Assembly: GCF_030052815.1 (NCBI RefSeq)
Contig: NC_079499.1
Coordinates: 105,682,480 to 105,746,479 of the forward strand
DNA: 64,000 nucleotides
Direction: 5' to 3'
Source of the DNA: Hevea brasiliensis
Lineage: Eukaryota; Streptophyta; Magnoliopsida; Malpighiales; Euphorbiaceae
The position numbers were made by a program, and so were the translations under genes. Shown piece after piece: positions 1 through 11,160 of the stretch. Within the stretch, counting starts at the first letter, position 1; each line of letters begins with the position of its first letter. The notes under the pieces are model-generated. The model was not told the origin of the DNA and made no database searches. It saw nothing but the letters and a program-made list of their open reading frames with translations.

Positions 1-1460
1 TGCCAAGTGTTAAACTTATATTTAATCTTGACTTTAATCATTTTATATGATTAAAAGACATATGGCAAGCTTATGTATAGTTCCATGTGTCACCATCTCA
101 TGGTGCCACATGTCACCCTGTGAAATGACCAAAATACCCCTATGTCTTAATTTTGAGTTCTCAAACCAAAATAATTATTTCTCTTCTTCTAATCAATTCA
201 TATCAAATATAAATTAATTAATTAATCTCTATTAATTAATTTCTTATTAATTAAATTCATATTTAAACACTTTAAATATAAATTTAACTGATACTATACA
301 TCCAATAACCTAGATTTGGTTTCTAGCCATGCTAGGGACTTTGTAATCTAATTGCAAACCAAACCTATTTAATTAATCAATTAAACTCTTTAATTAATTA
401 ATTAAATCATATTTAGTTTGGTGATTACTTGTGTATGTGTGTGACTTACTAGGCTCATCACTAATTGGCAATGAGACATGATATCAACTCTTAATATCAT
501 CAAAACTCTTTCTTACCATAAATGATTTCTCTAAATCATTTTATGTATCTCATAGACCATGGTTAACACCTAGCATAGCATGCCATGGCCACCCAATTAG
601 TAATAAGGTTTACCTTAAATGAACCTATAATCATATGTTACCATGCACTAGAATCTCTCTATTACAAAATCCCAATTCGAGCTATAGTCATGGTTTATGT
701 CAAACCCCATTTGCTATGAACATTATGTTCTTTTTTAAATCCAGTTCTTGATTAAAAAGATTTTCTCATCAGAAACTTTTTTCTGATTAAATCTATCTGT
801 CCTGGCCAGGAACTTGAAACATCAAGAACAATTAAATGAACATAGGATTTTATCCCTATTTACTTAGAGGAACAAATTCCATCTTGATCAACACCTACCT
901 CCATATATAACTAGTAGAAGCCAGCACATGTCCATATACCCATACACAGTACAAGTATGAAAGTAGTATCAAACTCAAACCACCTATATACAAGATAACT
1001 ATGCTATCTCAGGTCTAAAGATTATATGCACTGATATGATTTATGACAATACATTGACAAGAGTAAACTCCATGTGTTTGTCATAAATATCACTGGTTCG
1101 GCCTACTTATCATGTATAAGTGCCTATCATGTTTGTTATATGGCATGAGACTCACCATTCCATCTTATTTATATCTCATATAAATAACTTGGGAGCAAAC
1201 ATGAATACAATCTTACTAGATAAGTCATGTCCTTATTGTGAAGTATCCTCGATTGTGAACCTATTTATGACACTTTGTGCTAGAAATACTAACACTCATA
1301 TTCTTAACAACTTAAGAATATAATTTCTAACAAAATATCAATGCACCTTTTCTATTACACATAAATATATTATGTAAATGGAAAAGTGAAAATGCCTTTT
1401 ATTAATTAAACATGTACAAGATACATACTAAATGATATGCTCTAGAGCATACTACTAACA
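1..1460 (-). repeat. Copia-1 3' LTR (partial)
   Basis: On the minus strand the LTR begins TGTTAGTAGTATGC at 1460, directly after the purine tract. It matches the right LTR of Copia-F from 33533 and the LTR of Copia-G. The window starts inside it: position 1 aligns with about 7620 in the other LTR of this element. It is AT-rich, with runs of TTAATTAA around 210-410. The short open frame at 1120-1323 lies in the LTR and is not a gene. Confidence 0.92.
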
Positions 1461-1471
1461 ATCTCCCACTA
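1461..1471 (-). other. Copia-1 polypurine tract
   Basis: The minus strand reads AGTGGGAGAT immediately before the LTR start, the same as at 33523-33532 in Copia-F. This is the expected plus-strand priming site. Confidence 0.75.
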
Positions 1472-1528
1472 GCACTAGAGCCATTCATTACAATATCTTA
1501 GACCCATCTTCTTAAGATGTCGGTCTAG

Positions 1529-2180
1529 CTAAGTTTGTGATATAGGCTTAGTGAATGGATCAGCTGGATTTTCAGCTAATGCTATTTTCTGCATGGCTAC
1601 ATCGCCTCGTCCAACTATTTCTCTGATAATGTGGTAGCACCTTTCTATGTGTTTGGATTTCTGGTGAGACTGGGGTTCCTTAGCCTGTATGACTGCTCCG
1701 TTGTTGTCACAGTGAAGTGGAACTGTTGACTCAATGGAAGGAACTACTGCAAGTTTTGTCACGAACTTCTTTATCCAAACAGCTTCCTTTGCAGCAATTG
1801 ATACAGCAATATACTCAGCCGCAGTAGTGGAATCTGCAGTTGTACTCTGTTTGGAACTCTTCCAACTAACTAAACCTCCATTACAAATGAACACAAACCC
1901 AAAGGTAGACTTTTTATCCTAGATATCTGATTGCAAATCAGAATTAGTATAACCATCCATCCAATAGCAAGTCGCCACCTCCATATATCAATAATAAATC
2001 CTTAGTTCTTCTCAAGTACTTAAGGATATTCTTGACAGCTATTCAGTGTTCCAAACCTGGATTGGATTGATATCTACTAGTCAAACTAACAGCACATGCG
2101 ATATCCGGCCTAGTACACAACATTGCATATGTCAAAATTCCAATAGTCGAAGCATATGGAATCCTGGCCATTTTATCTCT
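1529..2180 (-). pseudogene. Copia-1 RNase H region
   Basis: C-terminal RNase H of Copia pol, which degrades the RNA of the RNA-DNA hybrid. The open part at 1529-1894 shows WKSSKQST, then AEYIA (acidic active-site position), VWIKKF, CDNNGA (second acidic position), SHQKSKHI, REIVGRGDV and DPFTKP, which ends the polyprotein. Upstream (1895-2180) the frame continues through stops. There is one just before FICNGG, and the normally conserved GYTDAD motif reads as YTNSD, so an acidic active-site residue is lost. Non-functional as read. Confidence 0.88.
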
Positions 2181-3339
2181 TTATTCAGGTCTCTTTGGAG
2201 ACATCTCTTTAGAAAGGTGGATACCATGTCTCACTAGTAACAATCCTCTCTTGGAATCAAGCATGTTAAACCTCTTTAACACCTTTTCCAAGTATAAACT
2301 TTGGGATAAACCAATTATTCTTTTTGCTCTATCTCTATAGATGCGAATCCCAAGAATATAGGTTGCGTCCCCTAAGTCTTTCATGGAGAATGTATTTGAC
2401 AACCATACCTTTATAGTTGTCAACATACCTGTGTCATTACCCATCAATAGTATGTCATCCACATATAAGACAAGGAAAGTGATAGCACTATCACTAACCT
2501 TCTTATATACACATGGCTCATCCTCATTTTTGCTAAAACCAAATGACTTAATGGCTTCATCAAAACGGATGTTCTAACTTGTCAAAGCTTATTTCAACCC
2601 ATAAATGGATCGCTTTAGCTTGCATACTTTGGAACCATCTTGGGATTCAAAACCCCTAGGTTGTTCCATGAAAATATTTTCTTCAATGTATCCATTGAGA
2701 AAAGCTATTTTGACATTCATCTGCCTTATCTCATAATCATAGTATGCAGCTATTGCTAATAGAATCCTAATTGATTTAAGCATGGCAACAGGTGAGAAAG
2801 TCTCCTCATAGTCCGTTCCTTGCCTTTGGCGAAACCCTTTCGCTACCAGCCTTGCCTTATAGGTCTCTACCTTTCCATCAGGACCAATTTTCTTCTTGAA
2901 AACCCATTTGTTCCCTATAGGTACAATACCTTCAGGGGGGTCAACAAGATCCCAAACTTGATTCTTATACATGGAATCAATCTCGAATTTCATAACATAT
3001 CCATTTTGAAGAGTCTATATCTGATATAGCTTCTTCATAGATAAATGGATCATCTCCATGATTTACCTCTTCATGAGTAGACAACTCTTGTTCTTCTTCA
3101 TGAAGGTAACCATATCTCACTGGTAAGTGAGATACTCTTATTGATCTATGAAGAACAGCTGTAGATGTTTCATCAATAGGTGTAAGTTGACTAGATGGAT
3201 CTATATCCATCTGATATGTTGGTTGGTCAGAATTCTCTAATTCTAACTCTATTTGCCTTCCTTTGCCTCTTTCTTGAACAAACTGTTGTTCAAGAAATGT
3301 GGCATTTCTACTTACCACAACCTTTTGTGATGTAGGCAA
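2181..3339 (-). pseudogene. Copia-1 reverse transcriptase region
   Basis: Copia RT in three pieces. 3339-2977 holds the integrase/RT linker (PTSQKVV, ATFLEQQF). 2993-2589 holds the N-terminal palm/fingers: [36 protein letters not shown] and IAFLNGYIEE. 2462-2181 follows with FSMKDLG, YILGI, LSQSLYLEKVLKRFNM and HGIHLSKEM. The catalytic YVDDILL lies just upstream of 2462. Stops fall between the pieces, for example where GLKQAS is expected (near 2580-2590). In MNVKIAFLNG the first catalytic Asp, usually MDVK, is Asn, so activity would be lost even without the stops. Confidence 0.9.
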
Positions 3340-3365
3340 ATAAAAATAATATCCAAAACTATCTT

Positions 3366-4564
3366 TTAGATATTATCAGTGTTCAGCTTTATTATATAAG
3401 TTGGACAACCCCAAATCTTAACATGCTTAAGACTTGGTTTTCTTCCATGCCATATCTCATAAGGTGTGGAACATACTGATTTTGATGGAATCCTATTCAG
3501 AACATACAAAGCTGATTCTAATGCAAATCCCCTAAAGGAGATTAACATATCATTTTAGCTCATCATACTACGTACCATATCCAATAGGATACGATTTCTC
3601 CTTTCAGATACACCATTTAGCTGTGGTGTTCCTAGAGGAGTCAACTAGGAAACAATGATATGTTCTTTCAAGTATTCATCAAATTCAGTACTCAAGTTTT
3701 CACCTCCACGATCTGATCGAAGACCTTTAATACTTTTTCCTGTTTGATTTCTACTTCAGATTTAAATTCTTCGAACATTTCAAAGGATTCATGTTTTTAT
3801 TTCATCAAATACAAATACCCAAACCTTGATTTATCATCAGTAAAGGTAATAAAATAATGAAAACTGCCTCTAGCCATTTCTTTAAATGGACTACATACAT
3901 CACTATGTATTAGCTCCAAAATATTTTCAGCTCTTAGCCCTTATCCAGCAAAGGGTGATATGGTCATTTTGCCTTGAAGGCAGGATTCATAAGTTGGAGT
4001 AGGTTCAGAACCCAATGGGGATAGCATCCCCATTTTCTCCAGTTTTGCAATCCTCTCTTCTGCAACATGACCTAACCTTAAGTGCCAAATATATTTTGAA
4101 CTTGAGTTAATTTTCACCATGGCATTGCATTCATTTGGATCACTTGCATTCATTTTGTGTTTGTCATTATTATCCAAATAATAAAGACCATCATTCATAT
4201 AACTCGAGCCAACATATTTATTTCCAAAATAAATATTGTGAACATCATCTATGAACTGAAATTCATAACCATCTCTAATCAAACTAGATATTGAAATGTT
4301 GTTCTTAAAAGCATCAGGTACATATAAAATATTATTCAAACACAAAACATGTCTAGACATGTAAAAAGATTTAGATCCTATGGCTAAAGCTTCAACAATT
4401 GAGCCATTGCCAATCTGGAGTCTAACATCTCGAGAACGCAAGCTGCTGTTGTTTACTAGTTGCTGCATATCATAAGAAATGTGAGAACTAGCACCAGTAT
4501 CGAAAACCCAAGCTGTAGATGAACTATGCGTATCATCAGAATCTAAATAACAAGATATGGACAT
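3366..4564 (-). pseudogene. Copia-1 protease and integrase region
   Basis: The open part 4564-3941 begins with a pepsin-type protease: WVFDTGASSHI has the DTGA active site. A GAG-pre-integrase zinc module follows (IWHLRLGHVAEERIAKL, SCLQGKM). A stop lies near 3941. The integrase core (3365-3940) can be followed through stops as HSDVC and FTDDKSRFGYLYLMK. The 3548-3366 piece shows FALESALYVLNRIPSKS, TPYEIWHGRKP and VKIWGCPTYI, the integrase C-terminal part. Function would be proteolytic maturation and cDNA insertion; broken here. Confidence 0.87.
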
Positions 4565-5428
4565 ACCTTCCGAAGGTGTATACTTCTTATTCTTCAGAGA
4601 AGCAAGATACTCTGGGCAGTTCCTTTTCCAGTGCCCATCCTGCTGGCAGTGGAAACACTTTCCTTTGCCTCCATCAGCTTTACTCTTCCCTTTCTATTTA
4701 GCTATTTTCTTGGAAGGACTAGGAATTTGAGGTTTCTTTTTCTTATTGCCCTTCTTCTTGTTGGACTTTCCAGCAGAAGAAGATGCAATCAAAGCTACCT
4801 CTTTTCCTTTATTGCCCGGCATATTCTTTTGGGTAATAACCAGCATGTTGAGTAAATCAGCCAAGGTGCATTCTTGTTTAGCCATATGGAAACTTGTCAC
4901 AAAATTCCCAAATGACTCAGGAAGGGACTGAAGGATCAAATCTGTTTGCAGTTCAAAATCCATGTTAAAGTCAAGATGTTCTAGCTGCTCAATCAGCTGA
5001 ATAATCTTATGGACATGATCCCCAATGTTCTGACCCTCAGACATCCTCATGTGGAATAACTGTTTAGATATCTCATACCTAGCATTCCTGCTATGCTTAC
5101 AATACAACTCTTGTAGGTGAAGGAGGATCTCACTCGCACTCTTCATGCTCTCATGCTGCTTCTATAACTCATTACTCATAGAAGCAAGCATGTAACACTT
5201 GGTTCTCATGTCATGCTCCTTCCACTTGTCTAATGTTTCATGTTCCTCTTGGGTGGCCTTTGGAGGTAAGGGACCAGGAACCTGTGAGTCTAAAATATAT
5301 CCTATATGTTCAAGATTCAGGACAAGCTTCAAATTTCTTAGCCAATCAGAGAGATTAGTTCCTGTCAACCTGTTGCGATCAAGTATGCTTGCAAGGATAT
5401 TAGATGGTGGTGGTTGTGGTGTGCTCAT
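4565..5428 (-). pseudogene. Copia-1 gag
   Basis: Capsid/nucleocapsid gene. ATG at 5428 gives MSTPQPPPSNILASIL, then LSDWLRNLKLVLNLEHIGY, typical of Copia gag (UBN2/DUF4219-like). A TAG stop near 5162 splits it. The second part (5146-4694) shows ILLHLQELY, YEISKQLF and LPESFGNFV, and ends in a lysine-rich stretch with KKKGNKKKKP. A second stop near 4692 precedes an intact CCHC zinc knuckle (4616-4657; CFHCQQDGHWKRNC). Only two stops and no frameshift break about 290 codons, so this is the best-preserved gag in the window. The same start appears at 29592 in Copia-F. Confidence 0.92.
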
Positions 5429-6954
5429 TATTATCAGAAAATTAACTGCAAAAAATAACCAGATTAATTAGTAAATGTATCATGTATTTAATTAAAATGA
5501 TTATGGTTTTTAAATCAAATTGGTCCTCCCACTAACTTAGCGAATCCTACACTTCCAAAGTAGAAAATGGAAATCCTAGTTGGATGGATTTCTAGTGGGT
5601 GATTGAATTCTTATAATCTTATTGATCATCCTCAGGTACATCCATTATTGGAATTATAATAAACTATAAGTGAGCAACTCCTTGCCCATCATATCTCATG
5701 TGAGGTTCAATCCTTTACCTAGCCCCTAATGCTCAAAATCTTAGGCATATCCATTATTGACTTAACTTATATTAGTTAAGTTGATCCCATTGAGCCAGTA
5801 AACATGCAAATAATTTTAATGTTCTTAGGTACATCCATTATTGGCCACCAAACCATTTAAATATTTACAACTTCTCATGCTTAACAATTATTCTTAAGAA
5901 AATCTCTTAAATTAATTGCATCATATGCAAGTATTTAAAATTTCTTAAAATAATTGCCTCAATAGAGGGCCCATGTTATAATTACTTTAATTATACCATT
6001 TCCAACTCAATCATTTGTTTGGAAGATTTTGTGGTCGTCCTAATTACTATTATGGTCTCACTTTGTACATTATCCATTTAGCATGCATATATCATATACT
6101 TGCATACAATCCCATACATCTCATGCATTCATGGATATTAAATATGGTATGATCATGGACTTTTTATAAGATTCAGTTCTGAGCCACCAAGAATTGAATC
6201 AGGGCATTCCTAGGTGCATTTCATTCATTCATATTACAAGAGTTGTTGAAGGAGTACATAATCAACACTTGATCTTGAATTCCTCCCACTTGTCCCACCA
6301 ATGCTCTTGACCTCCTTGATCTTCTTGCAATCCAATTACATAGTAATCCTTGGCATAACAAGGCAAATTTACAACAACCAAATAAATGAAATTACAGCCT
6401 AAAAATATTACAACCTTTATAATACATGCCATCAAAATAAATTAAAACAAATTAATTAATGTACAACCCAAAGAAACATAAAAGAAATAAATCCAATCAC
6501 ATTGGTCTTTTATTGTCCATGATCATCCATCATGCTTATCACTATTTAACAATTAAATAAAACTTACATACTAAAATTAAATTGAATATCTCATATTCAA
6601 CTTAAAAATCTAGATTTGCATATGATTCAAACAAATTTAAAAATTCAGATTTGAATCACATTAAACAAATTTAAAAATTCAGATTTGAATCACATTTAAA
6701 CAAATTTAATTGGGTGATTATAATTCTAATTAAACAATTTAATTAGACATAAAATGGACCTTTGATCATACAATAATTGCACATTCAATATCCATCATAC
6801 CTTGCGCACCATAGTGGTGCCGCAACCATGAGCACTATGGGCACAACCAAGCATGCCGCTACCTTTTCTTCGCAACCAGCAATGAACTAATCATCTCATG
6901 ATCAAATCACATAATTAAATCATATATTAAACAATCTAAATGGCAAATATAGTG
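5429..6954 (-). other. Copia-1 untranslated leader
   Basis: About 1.5 kb between PBS and gag with no credible coding frame. It contains three spaced copies of a TGGATGTACCTGAG-like motif (5631-5644, 5740-5753, 5824-5837, minus strand) and two to three tandem units of an AT-rich repeat of about 34-36 bases (about 6605-6710). Both features recur in the Copia-F leader, which shows the leader is a conserved part of this family. Its function is unknown; packaging or translation control would be guesses. Confidence 0.8.
6605..6710 (-). repeat. Short tandem repeat in the Copia-1 leader
   Basis: Two near-perfect units and a diverged third share the core CAAATTTAAAAATTCAGATT followed by TGAATCACATT. 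The homologous place in Copia-F (28081-28420) has about ten units. Confidence 0.8.
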
Positions 6955-6966
6955 GCTTTGATAGCA
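6955..6966 (-). other. Copia-1 primer-binding site (degenerate)
   Basis: The plus strand reads GCTTTGATAGCA, that is TGCTATCAAAGC on the minus strand. The intact initiator-Met site in Copia-F is TGGTATCAGAGC, so two bases differ. It lies two bases inside the LTR end at 6969. Confidence 0.75.
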
Positions 6967-6968
6967 AT

Positions 6969-8361
6969 TGAAGGAGTAGAAGCATGAAAACATAAGTTTA
7001 GATCATTGAATTCAAAATTTTTCTTCTAGGGTCTCATGCATCATGCAAGATTCATTATTTATCTATTTGATTTCAATGATAAATAGCATATTAAAATACT
7101 TTTAATATATTTTTGGATCTACATTTGCCATTTAAGATTTTAGAATTGACAGATTACTTCATTAGAACCCTAGATTAAATCAAGAATAAGTGTACTAACC
7201 TTTTGATGCACTGTAGTTATGTTTGGCACCTTTGGAATGCGCCTAGGACACCAGATGTTGTCCCCCTAGCTTGTCCACACCAAGATCACCAATGGCAGCC
7301 CCTTGAACAGCTTCTCAAGCCTTTGTAATCCATTAGAAATTCAGGTTTTTCCTTTAGAGAGATTACAGATGTATACAGGACACTAGAAACGATTTCTAGC
7401 AATTTTAATTCAAGAGAATGTTGGCAATTCTATTTGAATTGATAAGAGATGAAAAAAAAGCGAGGAAGAACAAGGCAAGGGTGGCAGCACAAAAGAAAGA
7501 GTGGCAGATTATAATTTTGCTCTTTCATCCTTTCCCTTATATAGCTAGGTCACCACTTAAAACCCTTGCCACATGTCAACTTCTGATTGGCTCTTAGTTT
7601 AATTGACCGAATCACATTGTGCCAAGTGTCAAACTTAGATTTAATCTTGACTTTGATCATCTTACATGATTAAAAGACAAATGACAAGTTTATGTGTAGT
7701 GCCATGTGTCACAATCTCATGGTGCCACATGTCACCCTGTGAAATGATCAAAATATCCTTGTGTCTTAATTTTGAGTTCTCAACCCAAAATAATTATTTC
7801 TCTTCTTCTAATCAATTTATATCAAATATAAATAAATAAATTAATTAAGGTTTACCTTAAATAAAACTATAATCATATATTACCATGCACTAGAATATCT
7901 CATTACAAAATCCTAATTCGAGCTGGAGTCATGGCTTATGTCAAATCCCATTTGCTATGAATATTATGTTCTCTTTTAATTCCAGTTCTTGATTAAAAAG
8001 ATTTTCTCATCAGAAACTCTTTTCTGATTAAATCTATCTGTCCTGGCCAGGAACTTGAAATATCAAGAATAATTAAATGAACATAGGATTTTATCCCTAT
8101 TTACTTAGGGTAACAGATTCTATCTTAATCAACACCTACCTCCATAAATAACTAGTAGAAGCCAACACATGCCCATATACCCATACACAGTATAAGTATG
8201 AAAGCAGTATCAAACTCAAACCACCTATATACAAGATAATTATGCTATCTCAAGTCTAAAGATTATATGCACTGATATGATTTATGATAATGCATTGAAA
8301 AGAGTAAACTCCATGTGCTTGTCATAAATGTCACTGGTTCGGCCTACTTATCATGCATAAG
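6969..8361 (-). repeat. Copia-1 5' LTR (partial, with internal deletion)
   Basis: The LTR end facing the PBS reads TGAAGGAG on the plus strand, the complement of the CTCCTTCA end of Copia-F and Copia-G LTRs. From 7620 it aligns with position 1 of the window. About 380 bases present in the other LTR (about 225-605) are missing near 7848. The outer end is cut at 8361 by the Gypsy-B LTR, so the first part of the LTR in its own direction is lost. Confidence 0.88.
7536..7543 (-). promoter_or_regulatory. TATA-like box in the Copia-1 5' LTR
   Basis: The minus strand reads TATATAAG inside CTAGCTATATAAGGG. The same place in Copia-G is also TATATAAG (46964-46971), but in Copia-F it is TATTTAAG. The position within the LTR fits a retrotransposon promoter. 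No transcript data. Confidence 0.5.
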
Positions 8362-10633
8362 TGTAACACCCTCGGTAACACCCACACTGTAGCAATTACG
8401 TACATTCTACTATTCCGGTGATCGGTGTCGGTCCGGACAGCTAGAACGTCTGGAAAAATAATTAGACTAGAGTGAGGAGTCATAAATAACTCAAATATTA
8501 ACAAGAAAAATTTAGAAAACATTTTAGAAATAAAATACAACCAAGTTAAATGAGCCGGTGCCCTAGCGATGGGTAACCTAGTGGGAAGTTGCGGTTCTCG
8601 CAACTAGGAGCCCTAGACCTGGGAGAAAATTCATAAAATAATTTTTGAGACTCCAGAGAAGAGTCATTGAGGTTTCTATGACATTAGAATGCCAAGAAAA
8701 GGTTTAGAAAAATTTTTCAATTGGTACAGACAATTTTAGTCTGTTAAGCCAAACGGAAGGCATTTTGGTCATTTCGTCTTCGGAGATGATTTTTGACCAA
8801 CTTGTCCAATTAAGTAAATAATTATTATGACATAAAATAGGAATAAATATTGATGAAAATTAAATTAAAAATGAGTAAAAGAAAGAAGAAAGAAAGATAA
8901 ACCGATAACTTGGTAAGAGCAAAATTTGGTCAATTAAATTTGAGGGTCCAATATTGACCAAAAGCAATGATTATCAATTTAATGAAGCTAAATTAATTTA
9001 ATTAATTGAAATTATGAAAATTAAAAATAATTATTGAAAAGTAAAATTATAATGATGATAAACTTCAAAATAATTTTAAATTTGCCATTCTACTTATTTA
9101 CCATATTGCCATTAAATATTTAATTATTATATAGGTTAATTATTGAACAAAAAATCTGCATTTTTTTCCCTTCTTCTTCCCGTCCACTTGCCTTCTTCCC
9201 TTCTTCTCTAAAATTTTCCATTAAAACCTAAAATCCAAAGCTTAAAACCCCAAGTCTCAACCAAATTTTTTCTTGGAAAAATTATAGCCCACCCTAAACT
9301 AAAGCCTAATTAGTAGAAAGCACTCAAGAAAACCAAAAGAAATTGAGTTTGGGGCAAGAAGAATTTCAGCCAAGGTGGACCAAGAAGGAGCTTCAAGTTT
9401 TGATTGATTAGAAGGTTGAATTGAAGTTGAGTGAAGCTAAGGAATAAGGTTAGTGCTAGAAATTCTCTTGGAATTTAAAATTTATGCAAGTTGATTTAGG
9501 GTTTGCTCAAATATGGAATTTTGTGTTGTGACTTGAATTTGATGATGTTGAGGTGGATTATTGACTATTAGAAGTGTTATAAATGTGAATTGAAGTTTGG
9601 GCGTTGGGTGAAATTGAAAATTGGGAGTGCTTCTCTTATGCAGGAAATTTGGACCTATGAGTCCAGGGAATTGTTTGACCTATAACTGAGATTGTGTGAC
9701 TCCAATTGGTATGAGGCCAATTGGAGGTGAAACTAGACACATAATGGCACAACTTTGGTGAAGAAACCATGCCTAGAAAACCAAACCAACTTGACCAAAA
9801 GTTTGCCCTAATTCGGGTGACCTGCAATCTGCCTGGGCAAAATGACCAAATGAACAGTATTTGGTCATTTGGCCATAACTCAATGTAGCAAGGTCCAATT
9901 GACCTGAAATTTTACAAGCAACAAGTTGAGATATAGACCAACAACTTTCATAAAGAAACATGACCCAAATTATGACCATAACCTAGTCAAATTGCCAACC
10001 AAACTTGAGTTACCAAATCTGGCCGAAATAATTTTACCAAGAATTTTGGGTTCTGCCCAATCCGGCAAGTCATGGTTTTTAGGCCATAACTTGAGCTACA
10101 AAACTCCAAATGGAGTGATTCAAAAAAGGAAATTTAACTAGACAAAATGAGGAACAACTTTCATGTTGATCAGTTTGCCAAATTCCCACTGCAAAATTGA
10201 CCAATGGAACAGTAAAACAAGGCATGAAAACTGAAAATTCTGCCCAATTAACATTAAGCTTGGAAATGGTATTGGCAACCAATACCAACCAATTTTGAAT
10301 GCAAAATGTGGTATCATGGAGAACTTAGGTTCAATAAATTTATTATGTATTAAAAAGTCCACAATTTGAGTGAATAGTAATGTGAATAGTAATATAAAGA
10401 CACAAAGTATAATAACTAAATTGGTAGAGGAAATTAAGGTATGAAATTTGGAATCCATGAAACATTCATAGATTACTTGGAATAGAAATAGTAACTTACC
10501 TAAATGACTTAATAAACATTTAAGTTATGTGAGTATATGATTAAGATTTGTATTTCCCTTACTAGTTGGTCTAATAAAACATAAGTAGTACCACTTGAAT
10601 ATCAAATGAAATTAAACTAGTTGGATTGTTGAG

Positions 10634-10641
10634 TATAAATA
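10634..10641 (+). promoter_or_regulatory. TATA box in a Gypsy-B LTR
   Basis: TATAAATA in the context GAGTATAAATAGGATGAG. It is identical at 39865-39872 and 45140-45147 in the other two copies. A canonical plant TATA box conserved in all three copies fits the U3 promoter. Inferred, no expression evidence. Confidence 0.6.
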
Positions 10642-11037
10642 GGATGAGGTTTATATTAGGATTTATGTTTCCATTACAAATAAGATAATAACACCTTGTA
10701 TGAGTTATTAGTTCATATAAATATTGTAATGAATAAATGAATCACATGAAAATATGAATGGAACATTAGTTTTCTTTATAAGGGAAAGGAAGAACGTTTT
10801 GAGTACAATGGTATATGAACACCATTGTTATGAATTGTGATCAATATGAATGATGTAAGGAATGTATGAATATTATGATGAATGTATAAATTATGAAATT
10901 TATCATGAAATAATAAACTCATAAAACACAATATATTAATATTTAATGATATTATGTGCCCTTGTATTGCCTAGACATGTGTGTCAGATTGGATAGTTTG
11001 GCATGCTAATAGAGTATTGTTTTAGCAGTACTGCGAA

Positions 11038-11160
11038 AGGCTTTATGCCTGTATTTATGGCTTTGTGCTCGTATTCATGGCTTTATGCCTGCATTCATGG
11101 CATTATGCCAACATTCATAGCTTTTATGCCCGATTATGTGTTATCATGGCTTTTTAGCCA
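11038..11160 (+). repeat. GGC/GCC repeat block in a Gypsy-B LTR
   Basis: About six imperfect units of about 20 bases, each with a short inverted pair such as GGCTTTATGCC or GGCATTATGCC. The same block is at 40262-40395 (B). Diverged versions occur at 58987-59095 (D) and on the minus strand near 35350-35490 (solo LTR). Confidence 0.75.

Larger units (their letters stand above)
1..8361 (-). mobile_element. Copia-1: LTR retrotransposon, truncated at both ends
   Basis: A Ty1/Copia element read on the minus strand. In its own direction: 5' LTR (8361-6969), PBS, a long non-coding leader, gag with a zinc knuckle, protease/integrase, RT and RNase H, a polypurine tract, then the 3' LTR (1460-1). Integrase before RT defines Copia. 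The 3' LTR is cut by the window edge, and the 5' LTR is cut by a Gypsy-B LTR that starts at 8362. The frame is broken by many stops, so it is dead as read. Its sister copy is Copia-F at 25734-39007. Lineage is uncertain; the RT and RNase H wording resembles Angela/Tork-type elements. Confidence 0.93.

Noticed and set aside
8331..8603. Antisense frame in the Gypsy-B LTR, similar at 42843-43112 and 37492-37800
   Set aside because: The similarity follows from LTR homology, the frames differ in length and ends, and no domain or start context supports a gene.
10138..10458. Antisense frame repeated at 39351-39689
   Set aside because: Both are the same part of the Gypsy-B LTR; the shared frame is explained by copy similarity.
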